Shown here: positions 29,058 through 39,741 of the stretch, one piece after another
Layout of the letters: the number at the start of each line of letters is the position of its first letter
Numbering within the stretch: position 1 is the first letter of the stretch
Assembly: GCF_000525795.1 (NCBI RefSeq)
Contig: NZ_AOCG01000016.1
Location: 1 to 53,720, forward strand
Direction of reading: 5' to 3'
Origin: Listeria aquatica FSL S10-1188
GTDB taxonomy: Bacteria; Bacillota; Bacilli; Lactobacillales; Listeriaceae
DNA: 53,720 nt
The notes under the pieces: generated by a model
Told to the model about the DNA's origin: nothing
Databases searched by the model: none
The model's input: only the letters and a program-made list of their open reading frames with translations
Position numbers and translations under genes: made by a program

Positions 29058-31249
29058 TTAAGCAGTGAAGCTGTATTTGTCTAATTCTTTGTGTTGAGTT
29101 GTTTTGTTATAACCATAGATCGTTACTTTCGAACCAGGTTTAACAGCTTTAGTCCAATATTTGAAAGTTCCATCGGCATTGAAAGATCCTCCCCAAGGTT
29201 GAACTGCTCCGTCAACCTCGATGTAAGCAACTTCAATATCGCCTGTGAATGTTCCTTCAACATATGCTGTATTCCAGTTATATGACGCACCAGTAAATTT
29301 ACCTTGTAGGTTCGAGCCAGCTAGAGATTGAACTGTAATCTCTTTACGATCCAATTCTTTACGTTCGTTTGGCTTAGCAGCATCATATGCAACTAGAGTT
29401 ACTTTTTGACCTGCTTTAAGCGAACCAGCATAGTAAGAAAAGTTTCCATTAGAGAAAGATCCACCACTTGATTTAAGAGCGCCATCTACATATAGATCTA
29501 CTTGTTTAACATCACCTGTATAAGAACCAGTGATTTGAGTATCTCCATCAAAAGCAGCACTTGGTTGATAGTTCCAGAAGTTACAACTTGTTTCCCTTGA
29601 ACGACAAATGATTTTCTATCCAATTCTTTACGTTCATTTGGTTTGTATCCATCATAAGCAACTAATTCAACTTTTTGACCTGCTTTAAGCGAACCAGCAT
29701 AGTAAGTGAAGTTTCCATTAGAGAAAGATCCACCACTTGATTTATATTGTCCGTCTACATATAGGTCAACTTGTTTAACATCACCTGTAAACGTACCAGT
29801 GATTGTTGTTTCACCTTCAGAAAGTACTTTTGGATTAATAGTTCCAGAAGTTGCAACAACTTTATCTTTAATGTTTACTTGTTTACGATCTAACTCATTA
29901 TCATCTTTGTCATAACCAATGATTACAACGTCATCGTTTTTGTTAGTGATTGTGTTTACACCGATCCAGAAAGCATAGTTTCCATCTTTAGAGAATGTTC
30001 CACCTTTACTTCCTAGTTCAGTTCCATTGATCATGATTTTCGCGTAGCTAATGTCACCATCGAAAGAACCTGTAATGCTTGATTCACCGATTGTGTAGTC
30101 AGCAGATTTGAAAGTACCTTCAGTTTCGTTACCTTCGTTTCCGCCGTTTCCACCACCGGATTTAGAAACTACTTTAACGTAACCAGTTTTTTCAGTTGCA
30201 AGACCAGTGTTGTTTACAACACGATAAGTGACAGGATAAGTTCCTTCAGTACGTGTATCAACTTGGTTACTTGTAACTGTTAATTTGTTTGTAATAAGAC
30301 CATCTTTAGGATCTGTAGCAATTACACCTTTAAGAGCCATTTGGTCAGTATAGTCAGAACCAACTTCTACTTCTTCAATACGTTGGTCTGTGAATTCGAT
30401 TTCTGGTTTTTCAACACCGTAACCAGGGTCGATTTTTTGAAGATTTATTGTAGCTGTATCTTTCCATTTACCTAAAAGATTAAGTCCACCGTGTTGTCTA
30501 CCAACAAATTTATATTGTGAGTTAATAGAATCTGGAATACGAACGCCAGATTCTTGAACTGCTGTTCCAAGGTCAATATCAACATACGTAACAACACCGT
30601 TTACTGGTTGAACGATTGTCCCAGTGAATGGAGGGTTTACAACTTCCAAACGGTTTTTCGAAGCGTTATAAGTGATTTTCCCAGAGTTTACTGGTTCTGG
30701 TTGACGGTCAACGCCCCAGATCATGTGTCCAGTTTTCGCAGTTACATTTTGAACGAATTCTTTTGTATTTGCGATTTCTTTGAACTCATCTGGCAAATCG
30801 ATATAAGCCGTTGTTGATGCTTCGATGCTTGCTTCAACTAAAGTGCTACGTTGTACACTGATTTGCAAGTGACCTGTAGTTTTTCCATCAATGATTGATA
30901 GACCATTTTTGATTACCGATGTATCACCAGTAATTGTTGTGCTTGTTGTGAAACCAATAGAAATCCCAGGTCCCCAAGCTGCTTCTACTCCTTCTCCTGA
31001 AGTTTCAGTAGTTGCTTCTTGACTGCTTCCTTCAGTAGTTGCTTCTTCTTTAGTTGTTGCTTCTGTGTTCTCTTCTGTAGTTGCTGCTTCTGTGTTTTGC
31101 TCTTGTTCTGTAACGATTACGCCTTCAACTTGATTAGCTTCCTCAGCATCTGCTGCCCAAGCTGTTACCGGAGTTACTAAAACATTACCTACAAGCGCTA
31201 ACGTTGCTGCAAGAGTTAAAACTTTTTGTGCATTTCCTTTTTTAGACAT
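29058..31249 (-). CDS. Secreted modular Ig-repeat protein (one frameshift)
   Basis: Reconstructed at 730 residues. The signal peptide (MSKKGNAQKVLTLAATLALV, cleavage near AWAADA) precedes a Thr/Glu low-complexity linker, an adhesin-like beta domain (about 95-280), one DUF5011 Ig-like domain (FTDQRIEEVEVGSDYTDQMA) and four tandem ~85-90-residue Ig-like modules, each ending ...GYDK or AYDG then ELDRK. The frame breaks at about 29563, where CC should be CCC; GTINPSAAFDGD then matches the sister repeat GTINPKVLSEGE. There is no LPXTG, GW or WxL anchor; the protein ends ELDKYSFTA after the last module. Likely secreted or loosely wall-bound. Confidence 0.88.
29398..29800. repeat. Tandem coding repeat within the Ig-repeat gene
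   Basis: Near-identical stretches of over 100 bases begin at about 29402 and 29671, spaced 269 bases. They encode consecutive Ig modules. The spacing is one short of 270 (90 codons), which independently supports a missing base at about 29563. Confidence 0.8.
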
Positions 31250-31620
31250 TATTCGTCTCCTTTATTTTGAATTTTGGGTGAAACAATTATGAATAACACT
31301 TCATAGCCATTTACGTAAAATTAAAAATTTAATTGCGCAATTTTTGATTTGTGTGTATCAATTGATCGCCCCAACGAGACTTAGTATAGAGCGAAATCAC
31401 CCTTCTAAAAAATCAAAAACGCGATTATAAAAAGATTCTTTTTGCTCAAAAAGGGAAAGGAAGAATGAGATTCATCCAAGAAACCGATTGCATATTACCA
31501 CATATCATTTCCATTAATAATCAAAATCTGTTTTTTTTATATGTCTGATTATGCTCATTTGTCTTTTTCCTATATGTTTTAATGAATAAAGCTTAATAGA
31601 AATGTTAAGGGGGGGAACTA
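31250..31620. promoter_or_regulatory. Divergent gap between Ig-repeat gene and first Mga-type gene
   Basis: 371 AT-rich bases with no gene. The Ig-repeat gene has an AAAGGAGACG ribosome binding site next to its start, and the Mga-type gene has AAGGGGGGG. Both promoters must lie here, but I see no convincing -35/-10 pairs or operator repeats. Confidence 0.4.
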
Positions 31621-33130
31621 ATGAAGTTAGATTTAGATATTCTTGATACAAATATCGAACTTGAGTGGTCCATACTCAACTTACTTAGAAAAGAGGATCG
31701 CTGGTTTTCGACGGAAGAACTTGCAAAAAATTTGAACAAGACATCTTCATTGATCTTGAAAGCAATTGCTTCATTAAGGGATAACTTAGAAGAATTCAAC
31801 AGTGACCAAATGACTTTACATGTTTCAAAAGGGAAAGGCGTTTATTTAGAAATCAAGAGCAGTAATATTGATATCGGCTTATTTTTTAATTTTTTTTGAT
31901 TTCAAATACAAGTACGTATAAGCTTTTTTATAGTATAGTTACAGAAAATTTTTGTTTCGGCTAAAAAATTTGCTTTTGAAAACTTTCTAAGTGAAACAAC
32001 AGTACGCAGACATATTAAAAAGATAAAAGAAGCTATTCAGCCTTATGAACTGAAATTAAATCGTAGCACGGCGGTTCTTTCAGGCAGAGAGGCACAAGTA
32101 AGGCTCTTTTTAAATATGGTTTTTTGGGCGCCTTTTTTCTGGAAAAGTTTGGCCTTTTTCAAATATCGATGAGCATCACCTTTATTTTGTAACGAAGCGT
32201 ATCTCTGCTGATGCAAACATTGAGCTTAGCGAAGTCCAAGCAAGACAACTGATGTATTTTCTTGCCATTAGCGCGATCAGGCGACGAAATAACCACTACA
32301 TTTCAATAGAAGAATCCTGGCATGAATTACTTGAATCCAATGATAGTTTTCAACTTTTCAAAGAACAAATCAAGCCTTACACACCTATTACCCAACAATA
32401 TCCTGGTGAGATGGCCTTTTTATTCTTCATGACTATCATCCAAAGTGAATCTACACAGACTATACCTTTATTAATTAGTAATTTTCGTTTTAATCGATCT
32501 AAAAACACAAAATTATATCAAGCCACTGAGCAATTCATGGAGAAATTTGAAACTGAAATCGTTCCAGTTCCTCACAGTCAGAAGCGGTCATTTCTGCTGG
32601 CAGTGTTTTCTGAACATCTATTCGCCAGTCTCTTCCATAATTTTTCAACTAGTATAAGTGGGAATGAATTTTCACCTTATACCCATCACCGATTACCTGT
32701 TTTAAAGCAAAAACTTCATCAACTCATTGATGAGCTATATAATGAAACAAAAAATCCTATTTTTTTAGAGAAAAAATTCTTAGCCTCACGCTATGCACTA
32801 CTTCTAAGTCTAATTACACCACTCCATGTCTTTGAGCAACGAATCAAAGTTCGACTAGAAACTGATTTATCCTATATTGCGAATAAATCTATCATTGACC
32901 AAGTAAAAGAATATTTTACAAACAACTATAATATTGCTTTTATTCGTAATGAAAGTAGTGAACAAGCCGATTTAGTACTAACAAATATTCCATCTCAAAT
33001 CCCAAAAGGTCCTGAAGTAGTTTCTATTCATCGTCTTCTTGCACCACGGGATTTCAAACTCATTCGGGAGACACTTGACCGAATTACCGAGAAAAAAGTG
33101 CAGCAGCAAAAACTTCATAAATTTAGTTAA
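31621..33130 (+). CDS. Mga-type transcriptional regulator (three frameshifts)
   Basis: Reconstructed at about 502 residues. The N-terminal HTH (WSILNLLRKEDRWFSTEELA) and a second HTH (SETTVRRHIKKIKEAIQPYE) match the Mga DNA-binding region; PRD-like helical domains follow (QLMYFLAISAIRRRNNHYIS), then an EIIB-like end (EQADLVLTNIPSQIP). Breaks: T8 at about 31890-31898 (nine expected), T5 near 31950 (four expected) and T6 near 32136 (five expected). Its paralogue at 34387 guided each repair. Three lesions also allow a genuine pseudogene. Targets unknown. Confidence 0.75.
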
Positions 33131-33218
33131 AATAACACTTTTTTAGGCGTTCACAGTCCTTTTTTTCATTTATAATAAAAATGGAAGATAGAATGAAAGA
33201 AAGTAAAGGAGCAGAAAA

Positions 33219-33461
33219 ATGACTTTTATTAACCCTTGGGATGAGCGGTTTATTTATACGATTAGATTCATCCTCCCAGAACAGCCAAGGAAAATTCTTA
33301 CAAGAACCATTATCGAAAAACAATTATTAGATAAAGAAAAAGTGATCGAGAATTGGTTAGATATTTTCCCGCAAACTATCGTAAAAGAGGTCGAATTTTC
33401 CTTTGAAGCAATGGAACGAAATGAGCGTAAATTCAAAGCCTTTAAACATCAACATCATTAA
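33219..33461 (+). CDS. Small hypothetical protein
   Basis: 80 residues, MTFINPWDERFIYTIRFILP...KAFKHQHH, preceded by an excellent AAAGGAG box eight bases before ATG and followed at once by a strong terminator, so it is a real gene. It has no signal peptide or recognisable domain; it is basic at the end with a His-rich tail. It lies 88 bases after the Mga-type gene on the same strand and may be co-transcribed. Confidence 0.75.
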   Translation: MTFINPWDERFIYTIRFILPEQPRKILTRTIIEKQLLDKEKVIENWLDIFPQTIVKEVEFSFEAMERNERKFKAFKHQHH

Positions 33462-33497
33462 AAAAGCGAGTATTCTTTTTAAGAGTACTCGCTTTTT
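33461..33497. terminator. Bidirectional terminator between the 80-residue gene and the EAL gene
   Basis: A stem of 12 or more bp (33461-33476 with 33482-33497, one G-U pair) has A5 on the left and T5 on the right. It serves the convergent genes on both sides. Confidence 0.88.
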
Positions 33498-33505
33498 CTA
33501 TTTAT

Positions 33506-34214
33506 TTAAGACACCTTTTGCTTGATAAGCTTATCTAACCATTGCCCTTGTTGCAAAATAAGGTTCATTCCTTCTAATATGGAAGAATCTTTCTTATTCT
33601 TGACGTACTCAAGAACCATTACTTTTTGATGCTTATCAGCAATTTTTTTCCAAGCAGCAATGAACGCTTCAAGGATTGACAACTCAAATTTTTCTAGTGA
33701 AATTTTAAATCCTGAAATAAGAGGCAGGTAATACATAAGCCGTTCCAAACTATTGATCCCGCAACCTACATCATCTAACATTACTTCGTAGCCAAATGCC
33801 TGTAATGATCTTATTTTTCCATATAAAAAGGCATCTAACTCATCTGGTGTAAAATGACTTTTACTTTCAGGCAACTGTACCAAATTCTCGGTAATCTCGA
33901 TAACAATTTGTTCATTATAGATACGTAACTTCTCAAACATCTTCATTGTCTCTAAACAAAAGAATTGACTTGACCTAATATTAATCGAAATTTTCGGATA
34001 TACTTTTTTTGCTACAATTTTCATTAATTCTTTCTGCAACCAGTTTATAAATGATGGATAATTTTCCTCAAAAAAAACAGCCATCTCATCGTCAATTTTT
34101 GTAAAAGAACCTTTTTTTCCTTCTTTTTTTTCCTATCACCAGCTCATGCATAACAATTTTTTTATGTTTAATATCATACACTGGTTGCGCAATTAATCGA
34201 TAATTTTTAAACAT
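33506..34214 (-). CDS. EAL-domain (cyclic-di-GMP phosphodiesterase family) protein (one frameshift)
   Basis: Reconstructed at 235 residues from ATG 34212-34214; an eight-A run at about 34124-34131 (seven expected) separates the first 28 residues. The signature EAL is replaced by HELV (KIVMHELVIG). Positions matching other metal or catalytic residues remain: Asn in SINIRSS, Glu in IEITEN, Asp-Asp in LDDVGCG, Lys in FKISLEKFE, Glu in LEYVKN. The domain is stand-alone with no GGDEF, PAS or membrane part. It may be a weak phosphodiesterase or a c-di-GMP sensor; activity cannot be decided here. Confidence 0.8.
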
Positions 34215-34386
34215 CTTCCCAGTCCTTTCGCTTTTCATGCCCTCATCTTACTCGTTTTTTTAAAAAAAATAGTAATCAGGTTTCGCTTTTTGAAAATGCC
34301 ATTTTTGCTTTCTGAACGTTTTTGTTTACCTATGTGGGAAAAAGGCTAAAATAGAAGTATAGGACTATAACGAGGAGGAAACACAA

Positions 34387-35909
34387 ATGAAAATTGGACT
34401 TGATATGTTTGATTCCATGTTAAAAAAAGAATGGGATCTCCTTGCCATTCTCCGTGGAGTCGATCGTTGGTTTTCAACTGAAGAATTGCGAGAAAAGTTA
34501 GATGTAACGCCTGCGTATTTATTAAAAACAATCAATAAGCTTGTGGCTGATATTGATAGTTTTGGCGATGGTCAGCTTGAAATACAGGTTTCGAAGGGGC
34601 GCGGTATAAGATTTATAACCAATCACTCAAATGCTAACCCGCGCGACTTACTTATTTTTTTAACTGAAGAAACGCTCGGATTCGCTTTATTTAAAGCTCT
34701 CTTAAATGAAAACTTTGGCTCTACTCAAAAATTCGCCTATGACCATTTTGTCAGTGATGCTACAGTTCGCAGGGTTTTAAATAAATTTCGAGATGCAATT
34801 AAACCTTATGAAATAGAAATTTCTCGAAACGATGCGATTATCGAAGGCAGAGAAAGCCAAATAAGACTTTTTTTTTAATATTGTTTTATGGAAAATTTAT
34901 GCTGGAAAAGGATGGCCATTTGAAGGCGTCAACGAACAATACGTTGAGTTTCTTGCAAACTCCTTAGCAAAAGAAGGTAACTTGAAATTAACGTCTCTCC
35001 AAACTCGACAATTAATGTATCTCCTTGCCATTGCAATGATTAGACGTCGGAATAATCATTTTGTAGAATATAATCCCGCTTGGGCAGAAATTTTGGACGA
35101 TAATAAAGTCTTTTCGCTTTTCAAGAAAAAAAGTTGCTCCTTTTTCCACTACATTTTTTAATTCTGCTCCCGGCGAAATCGCATTTCTCTATCTATTACT
35201 TATTATTCAAAACGAGAACTTGCAAACTCTTCCATTGCTTAAAGCAAACTTTCACGCCAACAAAAGAAACAACAGCTCTGTCTATCAAGCAACTGAAATG
35301 CTTTTTGAAAAGGTCGATCAAAACATTCAGCAAATTCCTGAAGATAAACGGGAGTTATTTTTATTAAATGCTTTTTCCTTTCATTTATTTGCAAAAGTTT
35401 TCGATTATTTTTCAACTGACATTAGTGGTTATGATTATTCAGTTGCTTTTGATCCAAGTCTGCCTTCTCCTGTTATAGCAAGTCTTCAGGAGAACATTTT
35501 ACAGTTAATCAATGACTTCTATAAGAAGACGAAAAATGAAATTTTCTTAAAAGGGGAATACTTAGTTTCCAAATACGCATTACTTTTTGGCTTCATTGAC
35601 GCCCATCTTTATTACGAGCCTAAAGTCACTATAAAAATCTCCACAGATTTACCCTATCTCGCGTACTTACGGATTCGTGAGCAAATTTGTAATCTTTTCG
35701 GTAATAGTTTCAACATCAGATTTATCGATGAATCAGCTCCCGAAAAAAGCGATATTTTACTCACGAATATCCCACTTGAGCAACATATTGAGCGCCATGT
35801 AAGTGATCGTATTATTTTTATCAATCGCAACCTAACAATGCGCAACTTGCTGTCACTTAGAAAAAATCTGCACGAAATAACTGTAGCCAAGCAAGCACTT
35901 GAAGCATAA
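34387..35909 (+). CDS. Mga-type transcriptional regulator, paralogue (two frameshifts)
   Basis: Reconstructed at 506 residues. HTH regions WDLLAILRGVDRWFSTEELR and SDATVRRVLNKFRDAIKPYE are followed by PRD-like helices (RQLMYLLAIAMIRRRNNHFV) and an EIIB-like end (KSDILLTNIPLEQ). Breaks are T9 at about 34868-34876 (eight expected) and A7 at about 35126-35132 (six expected). It closely resembles the gene at 31621 in order and motifs, so the two are duplicates placed on either side of the small gene and the EAL gene. GAGGAGG ribosome binding site. Confidence 0.82.
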
Positions 35910-35958
35910 AAAAACGGACCTATCTACTGAGCTATTCAGCAGATAGGTCCGTTTTTTT
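35908..35958. terminator. Bidirectional terminator between Mga-type gene and serS
   Basis: An 18-bp arm pair (35908-35925 with 35941-35958), including A7 and T7 tails, overlaps the serS stop region. It serves both convergent genes. Confidence 0.9.
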
Positions 35959-37252
35959 AGTTTATTTTAGCTTTCGGGGCTTCAATTTTTTCAATACCAC
36001 CCATATATCCTTGAAGAACTTTCGGAATTCGCACAGAACCATCTTTTTCTTGATAATTTTCTAAAATGGCTGCAACAGTCCGTCCGATAGCAAGACCTGA
36101 ACCATTTAATGTGTGAACAAATTCTGGCTTCGCATTTTTCTCACGACGAAATCGAATATTTGCACGGCGCGCTTGGAAAGACTCAAAATTACTACAAGAC
36201 GATATTTCACGATATGTCCCATAACTTGGAATCCAAACCTCTAAATCATATTTCTTAGCAGCAGTAAAGCCTAAATCCGCTGTACACATGCTAAGCACAC
36301 GATAAGGTAGTTCTAAACGGCGCAAAACTTCTTCCGCATTATTTGTTAATTTTTCAAGCGCTTCATAGGAATCTTCTGGTTTAACAAATTGAACAAGTTC
36401 CACTTTATTAAATTGATGTTGCCTAATAAGTCCACGAGTATCGCGACCCGCAGAACCAGCTTCTGAGCGGAAACAAGCACTAAAAGCAGTATATTTTCTT
36501 GGTAAATCTTCTAGATTCAAAATTTCATCACGATGGTAATTCGTTACGGGCACTTCAGCCGTTGGTATCAAGAAATAATCTTCTTTTTCTACCAAAAAAG
36601 CATCTTCTTCAAATTTTGGAAGTTGACCAGTACCCGTCATACTCGTCCGATTTACAAGGTAAGGGGGGAGCATTTCATCGTAGCCATGTTCTTCTGAATG
36701 AAGGTCCATCATAAAGTTCAACAAAGCGCGTTCAAGTCGAGCGCCTAGTTTCTTGTAAAAAACAAAACGACTTCCTGTTACTTTTGCTGCATTTTCAAAA
36801 TCTAAAATATCAAGGTCTGTGCCCAGATCCCAGTGTGGTTTTGCTTCAAAATCAAAATTAGGTAGTTCTCCCCACTTGCGAATTTCAACATTATCGTCTT
36901 CGGAATCTCCTATAGGTGTCGATTCATGCGGTATATTTGGAATTGACATCAAAATATCGTTTAACTTGTCATCGATCTCCTTCAATTCTAAGTCGAGCGC
37001 TTTGATTTTATCTCCAACAATACGCATTTCTTCAATTTTCTCATCCGCATTTTCTTTATTCCGTTTCAAGACTGCAATTTCTTCCGAAACACGATTTCGT
37101 TCCCCTTTAAGGGTTTCCGTTTCAAGAATTAAAGAACGACGGCGTGCATCAAGTTCCCCAAACTTCTCAAACTCCCCAAGGTCTTCCCCGCGATGTGCGA
37201 GTTTTTCTTTTACTTCATCAAAATGATTTCTCAATAGTTTTACATCTAACAT
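35957..37252 (-). CDS. serS: Seryl-tRNA synthetase
   Basis: 431 residues, full length. An N-terminal coiled-coil tRNA-binding arm (about 30-105) is followed by class II motifs: motif 2 around [20 protein letters not shown] and motif 3 near [19 protein letters not shown]. It charges tRNA-Ser with serine. The frame is intact. It is controlled by a serine-specific T-box leader just upstream and ended by a strong hairpin. Confidence 0.98.
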   Translation of the reverse strand: MLDVKLLRNHFDEVKEKLAHRGEDLGEFEKFGELDARRRSLILETETLKGERNRVSEEIAVLKRNKENADEKIEEMRIVGDKIKALDLELKEIDDKLNDILMSIPNIPHESTPIGDSEDDNVEIRKWGELPNFDFEAKPHWDLGTDLDILDFENAAKVTGSRFVFYKKLGARLERALLNFMMDLHSEEHGYDEMLPPYLVNRTSMTGTGQLPKFEEDAFLVEKEDYFLIPTAEVPVTNYHRDEILNLEDLPRKYTAFSACFRSEAGSAGRDTRGLIRQHQFNKVELVQFVKPEDSYEALEKLTNNAEEVLRRLELPYRVLSMCTADLGFTAAKKYDLEVWIPSYGTYREISSCSNFESFQARRANIRFRREKNAKPEFVHTLNGSGLAIGRTVAAILENYQEKDGSVRIPKVLQGYMGGIEKIEAPKAKIN

Positions 37253-37274
37253 TTATTTTTCCTCCTTTATTTAA

Positions 37275-37530
37275 GCTTAAAAAAACAAAAAAACTCCCAT
37301 CTCTTTCCCACACAAATATGCAGAAAAGGGACGGAAGTTATATCCGCGTTGCCACCCTAATTGAGATCCTTAGATCCCCAGCTCACTTAAGAATTAACGG
37401 CTCTAAACCGGAATGATTTACTTACCCTTACTAGGCATTCCACCATTCACTCCAAGATGGATTCACAATTTCCGGCTACAGGTTTCCACCAGCCACCTGC
37501 TCTCTTTAAAACCCAAAATTTGCTACTATT
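37275..37530 (-). promoter_or_regulatory. T-box riboswitch leader of serS (Ser, UCC specifier)
   Basis: The invariant T-box core AATTAGGGTGGCAACGCGG lies on the minus strand at 37344-37362. Upstream is stem I with an AG-rich bulge and GAATCCATC at 37457-37465, where TCC (37460-37462) is in the specifier position, preceded by GAA and followed by A, reading as serine. Downstream, an imperfect stem within about 37282-37336 ends in a T-run and acts as terminator, competing with the antiterminator formed by the T-box core. Uncharged tRNA-Ser should turn serS on. Confidence 0.93.
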
Positions 37531-39685
37531 TCTTGTCAACGTTTTCGTTTTTTATATTACCTTCAGTGTACTCGATATTTTTTAACTTCGCAACCCCTTT
37601 TTCACTAAGCAAGAAACTTTCGAACATCGTATAGTCAGATTTGAGAGCATCCAAAAAACCATTTTGAAGCAAATGATCGAGTTCAAATAAAAGCGGTACA
37701 TGCGTCATTTTTTCTTCCGTTGCAATAAGAACAAATAAAGCCACTTCCTCATTTTCCGCTAGCGTAATTGGTTCTTTTAAATATAATAAACTTGCGCCTG
37801 CACGAAACGATCCAAAACGATAATCCGTTAAAATCAACATAACACGAGGATAAATGAGAGCCGTCCGGTGCGCCTCCATTTCCATCAGTAAACGTTCAAA
37901 ATAGCTTTCCTGTGCAAACTTGCGCTCAAGTAGTGGCTTTTTAAGGGCGCAAATCACATCCGTGAGAGTTTCCGCTTTTCCCCAAACCATTGCAAACTCT
38001 GAATCCGCGATGAAAGTTTCTAGTTTCGCCGTCTCAGAATGTTTCACAACCGTTTCTTCCGAGATCTCCCCGTAAAGACTTTTAATTTGATTTAGCAAAC
38101 GCTCAGAAATCTCCTCAATCCCCGTTTGCCGCTTCAAAATTTGTTTGAGTTGCTCCCGCTTTTTCGGTTTCGCTTCTCCATTTTTATAACTTCGTAAAAT
38201 CTTTTTCTTGGCAGTTTCCGTTAAAATTACTGGGACATGTATCGTTTGCCCCGTAAAATGAAAATAACTCGGGTCTGTAGCAATACAAAAATTCACTTTT
38301 TCTGGAAAATAACGAGCATTTTCACTCGAAAAGGCACCAACAATCATTACCTCGGGCATTAACTGCTTAACTTGGGTTTTTAACAGCGAATTAAGGACAT
38401 CCGAGTAATCGGACACGATTAAAACCTTGGGAATGCTCACATCCGTTTGTTCTTTTACAACCGCCTCTTCGAAAAATACAGCTAAATGTGCTAATTCTTC
38501 ATTTTTAAATGCCGTACCAAAATACCGCTTATAAAGAGCATCTTGCTCCATGAGCTGCATTACTTTTTTCGTGAGTCCAAAAACTTTTTGAAATTGCTCA
38601 CTTACCGTATCGAGCGAATACGCGGGTAGCTCCATTTGAAACTGATGGCGATAAAACAAAACTTTGATATACGTCTGAATATGTTCCGTCAGTTCTTCTT
38701 TTCGCTTTATATAAAGGCCAATCATCTTTTCAAACAATCGAATAATTCGTTCAGAAATTTGAAGTAGTTCACCAAAAGGCACACTTTGAAAATGCGCATC
38801 TTCATTCTTATCTAAACAAAGCAAAAGCGCTCCATAGTATTCCTGTTCGGCAAGATATTCCTCCGGACGAGATAGTTCTTGGACCCCATCAAGCAGAGCT
38901 TTAGCTGCCGTAAATTCAAGCCGTTCATGAATCAAAGGGCGATCAATTTCTTCCCAGTAAAATGGCTGATTAGAGTTTACCCGAATTTGGTAAAGCTGCA
39001 TCGCCTTCGTCAAAATCCGCAAGTCTTTTTCCGAAAGTTTCTTGCTTAAAATTTCTTCTGCCATTTCGACTGCTTTCCTAGCTTTTCTTGAAAATGCTCG
39101 CTCACTTCCTTTTGACTTACCGAGTAGCAGCTCAAGCAAAGTCTCATAAAGCGGATCATTTCGTTCCATTTCAATCCGATAAACAAAATCGTAAAGGAGC
39201 TCGCGGCGTTTTATTTCCATCGTAGAAATAAAGTAGCCCCGAGCTTTTGTCGATTTCACTTCTAATCCTTGTTTCTGTAATTGTGCTTTCAAAAATTGAA
39301 TATCCTTTAAAATTGTATTGCGCGAAACATCTAACTCCGATTGTAACGAACCCAGTTGCCACTTACGATTTTCTATCAAAAGTAGCGCAAGTATCAATTG
39401 GCGTCTTTCCTCAACCTTGAGTAGGTACTTTGTTTCGCCCACTTGTTTCAGCCAACTCTCAATAACAGTAACTTGCTTGGCGGACAAGCTAAGTTTACCA
39501 GCTACACTTTCAAGCGACTCAATTTCTTCCTGTTTCAGTAAATAATTACATTTCTCTAAATAATGATAAATCGTTCGCCGTGAAAAGCCCAACATCCGTG
39601 CAAGCGAAGAAATACTTTGAAATTCTTTTTGTTCCGCCAACTGCTTTAAAAACAAATAAAACCGAGTATCCAGTATTCGCATCAT
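37526..39685 (-). CDS. PRD-containing (MtlR/UlaR-type) transcriptional activator of the ula operon
   Basis: About 719 residues from ATG 39683-39685, which has AGAGGTG upstream. N-terminal HTH modules (SISSLARMLGFSRRTIYHYL; LQSELDVSRNTILKDIQFLK), two PRD domains (about 190-410), an EIIB-like segment with no Cys (PKVLIVSDYSDVLNSL) and a C-terminal EIIA-like domain with His in MEAHRTALIYPRV. This is the domain order of PTS-phosphorylated activators. It is the last gene of the ascorbate operon, 56 bases after ulaF, so it probably controls that operon. Confidence 0.88.
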   Translation of the reverse strand: MMRILDTRFYLFLKQLAEQKEFQSISSLARMLGFSRRTIYHYLEKCNYLLKQEEIESLESVAGKLSLSAKQVTVIESWLKQVGETKYLLKVEERRQLILALLLIENRKWQLGSLQSELDVSRNTILKDIQFLKAQLQKQGLEVKSTKARGYFISTMEIKRRELLYDFVYRIEMERNDPLYETLLELLLGKSKGSERAFSRKARKAVEMAEEILSKKLSEKDLRILTKAMQLYQIRVNSNQPFYWEEIDRPLIHERLEFTAAKALLDGVQELSRPEEYLAEQEYYGALLLCLDKNEDAHFQSVPFGELLQISERIIRLFEKMIGLYIKRKEELTEHIQTYIKVLFYRHQFQMELPAYSLDTVSEQFQKVFGLTKKVMQLMEQDALYKRYFGTAFKNEELAHLAVFFEEAVVKEQTDVSIPKVLIVSDYSDVLNSLLKTQVKQLMPEVMIVGAFSSENARYFPEKVNFCIATDPSYFHFTGQTIHVPVILTETAKKKILRSYKNGEAKPKKREQLKQILKRQTGIEEISERLLNQIKSLYGEISEETVVKHSETAKLETFIADSEFAMVWGKAETLTDVICALKKPLLERKFAQESYFERLLMEMEAHRTALIYPRVMLILTDYRFGSFRAGASLLYLKEPITLAENEEVALFVLIATEEKMTHVPLLFELDHLLQNGFLDALKSDYTMFESFLLSEKGVAKLKNIEYTEGNIKNENVDKK

Positions 39686-39741
39686 CTTCTGCACCTCTTT
39701 TATTTTGAGCTTATCAGAAATCCATTCGTTTGAAAATATCC

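Noticed and set aside
29398..29800. Regularly spaced repeats as a CRISPR array
   Set aside because: Units are about 270 bases, lie in frame within an Ig-repeat gene and encode conserved modules; there are no short repeats with unique spacers and no cas genes.
37526..39685. PRD regulator as a BglG-type RNA antiterminator
   Set aside because: It starts with DNA-binding helix-turn-helix domains and ends with an EIIA-like domain, which fits MtlR/UlaR-type activators rather than RNA-binding CAT domains.
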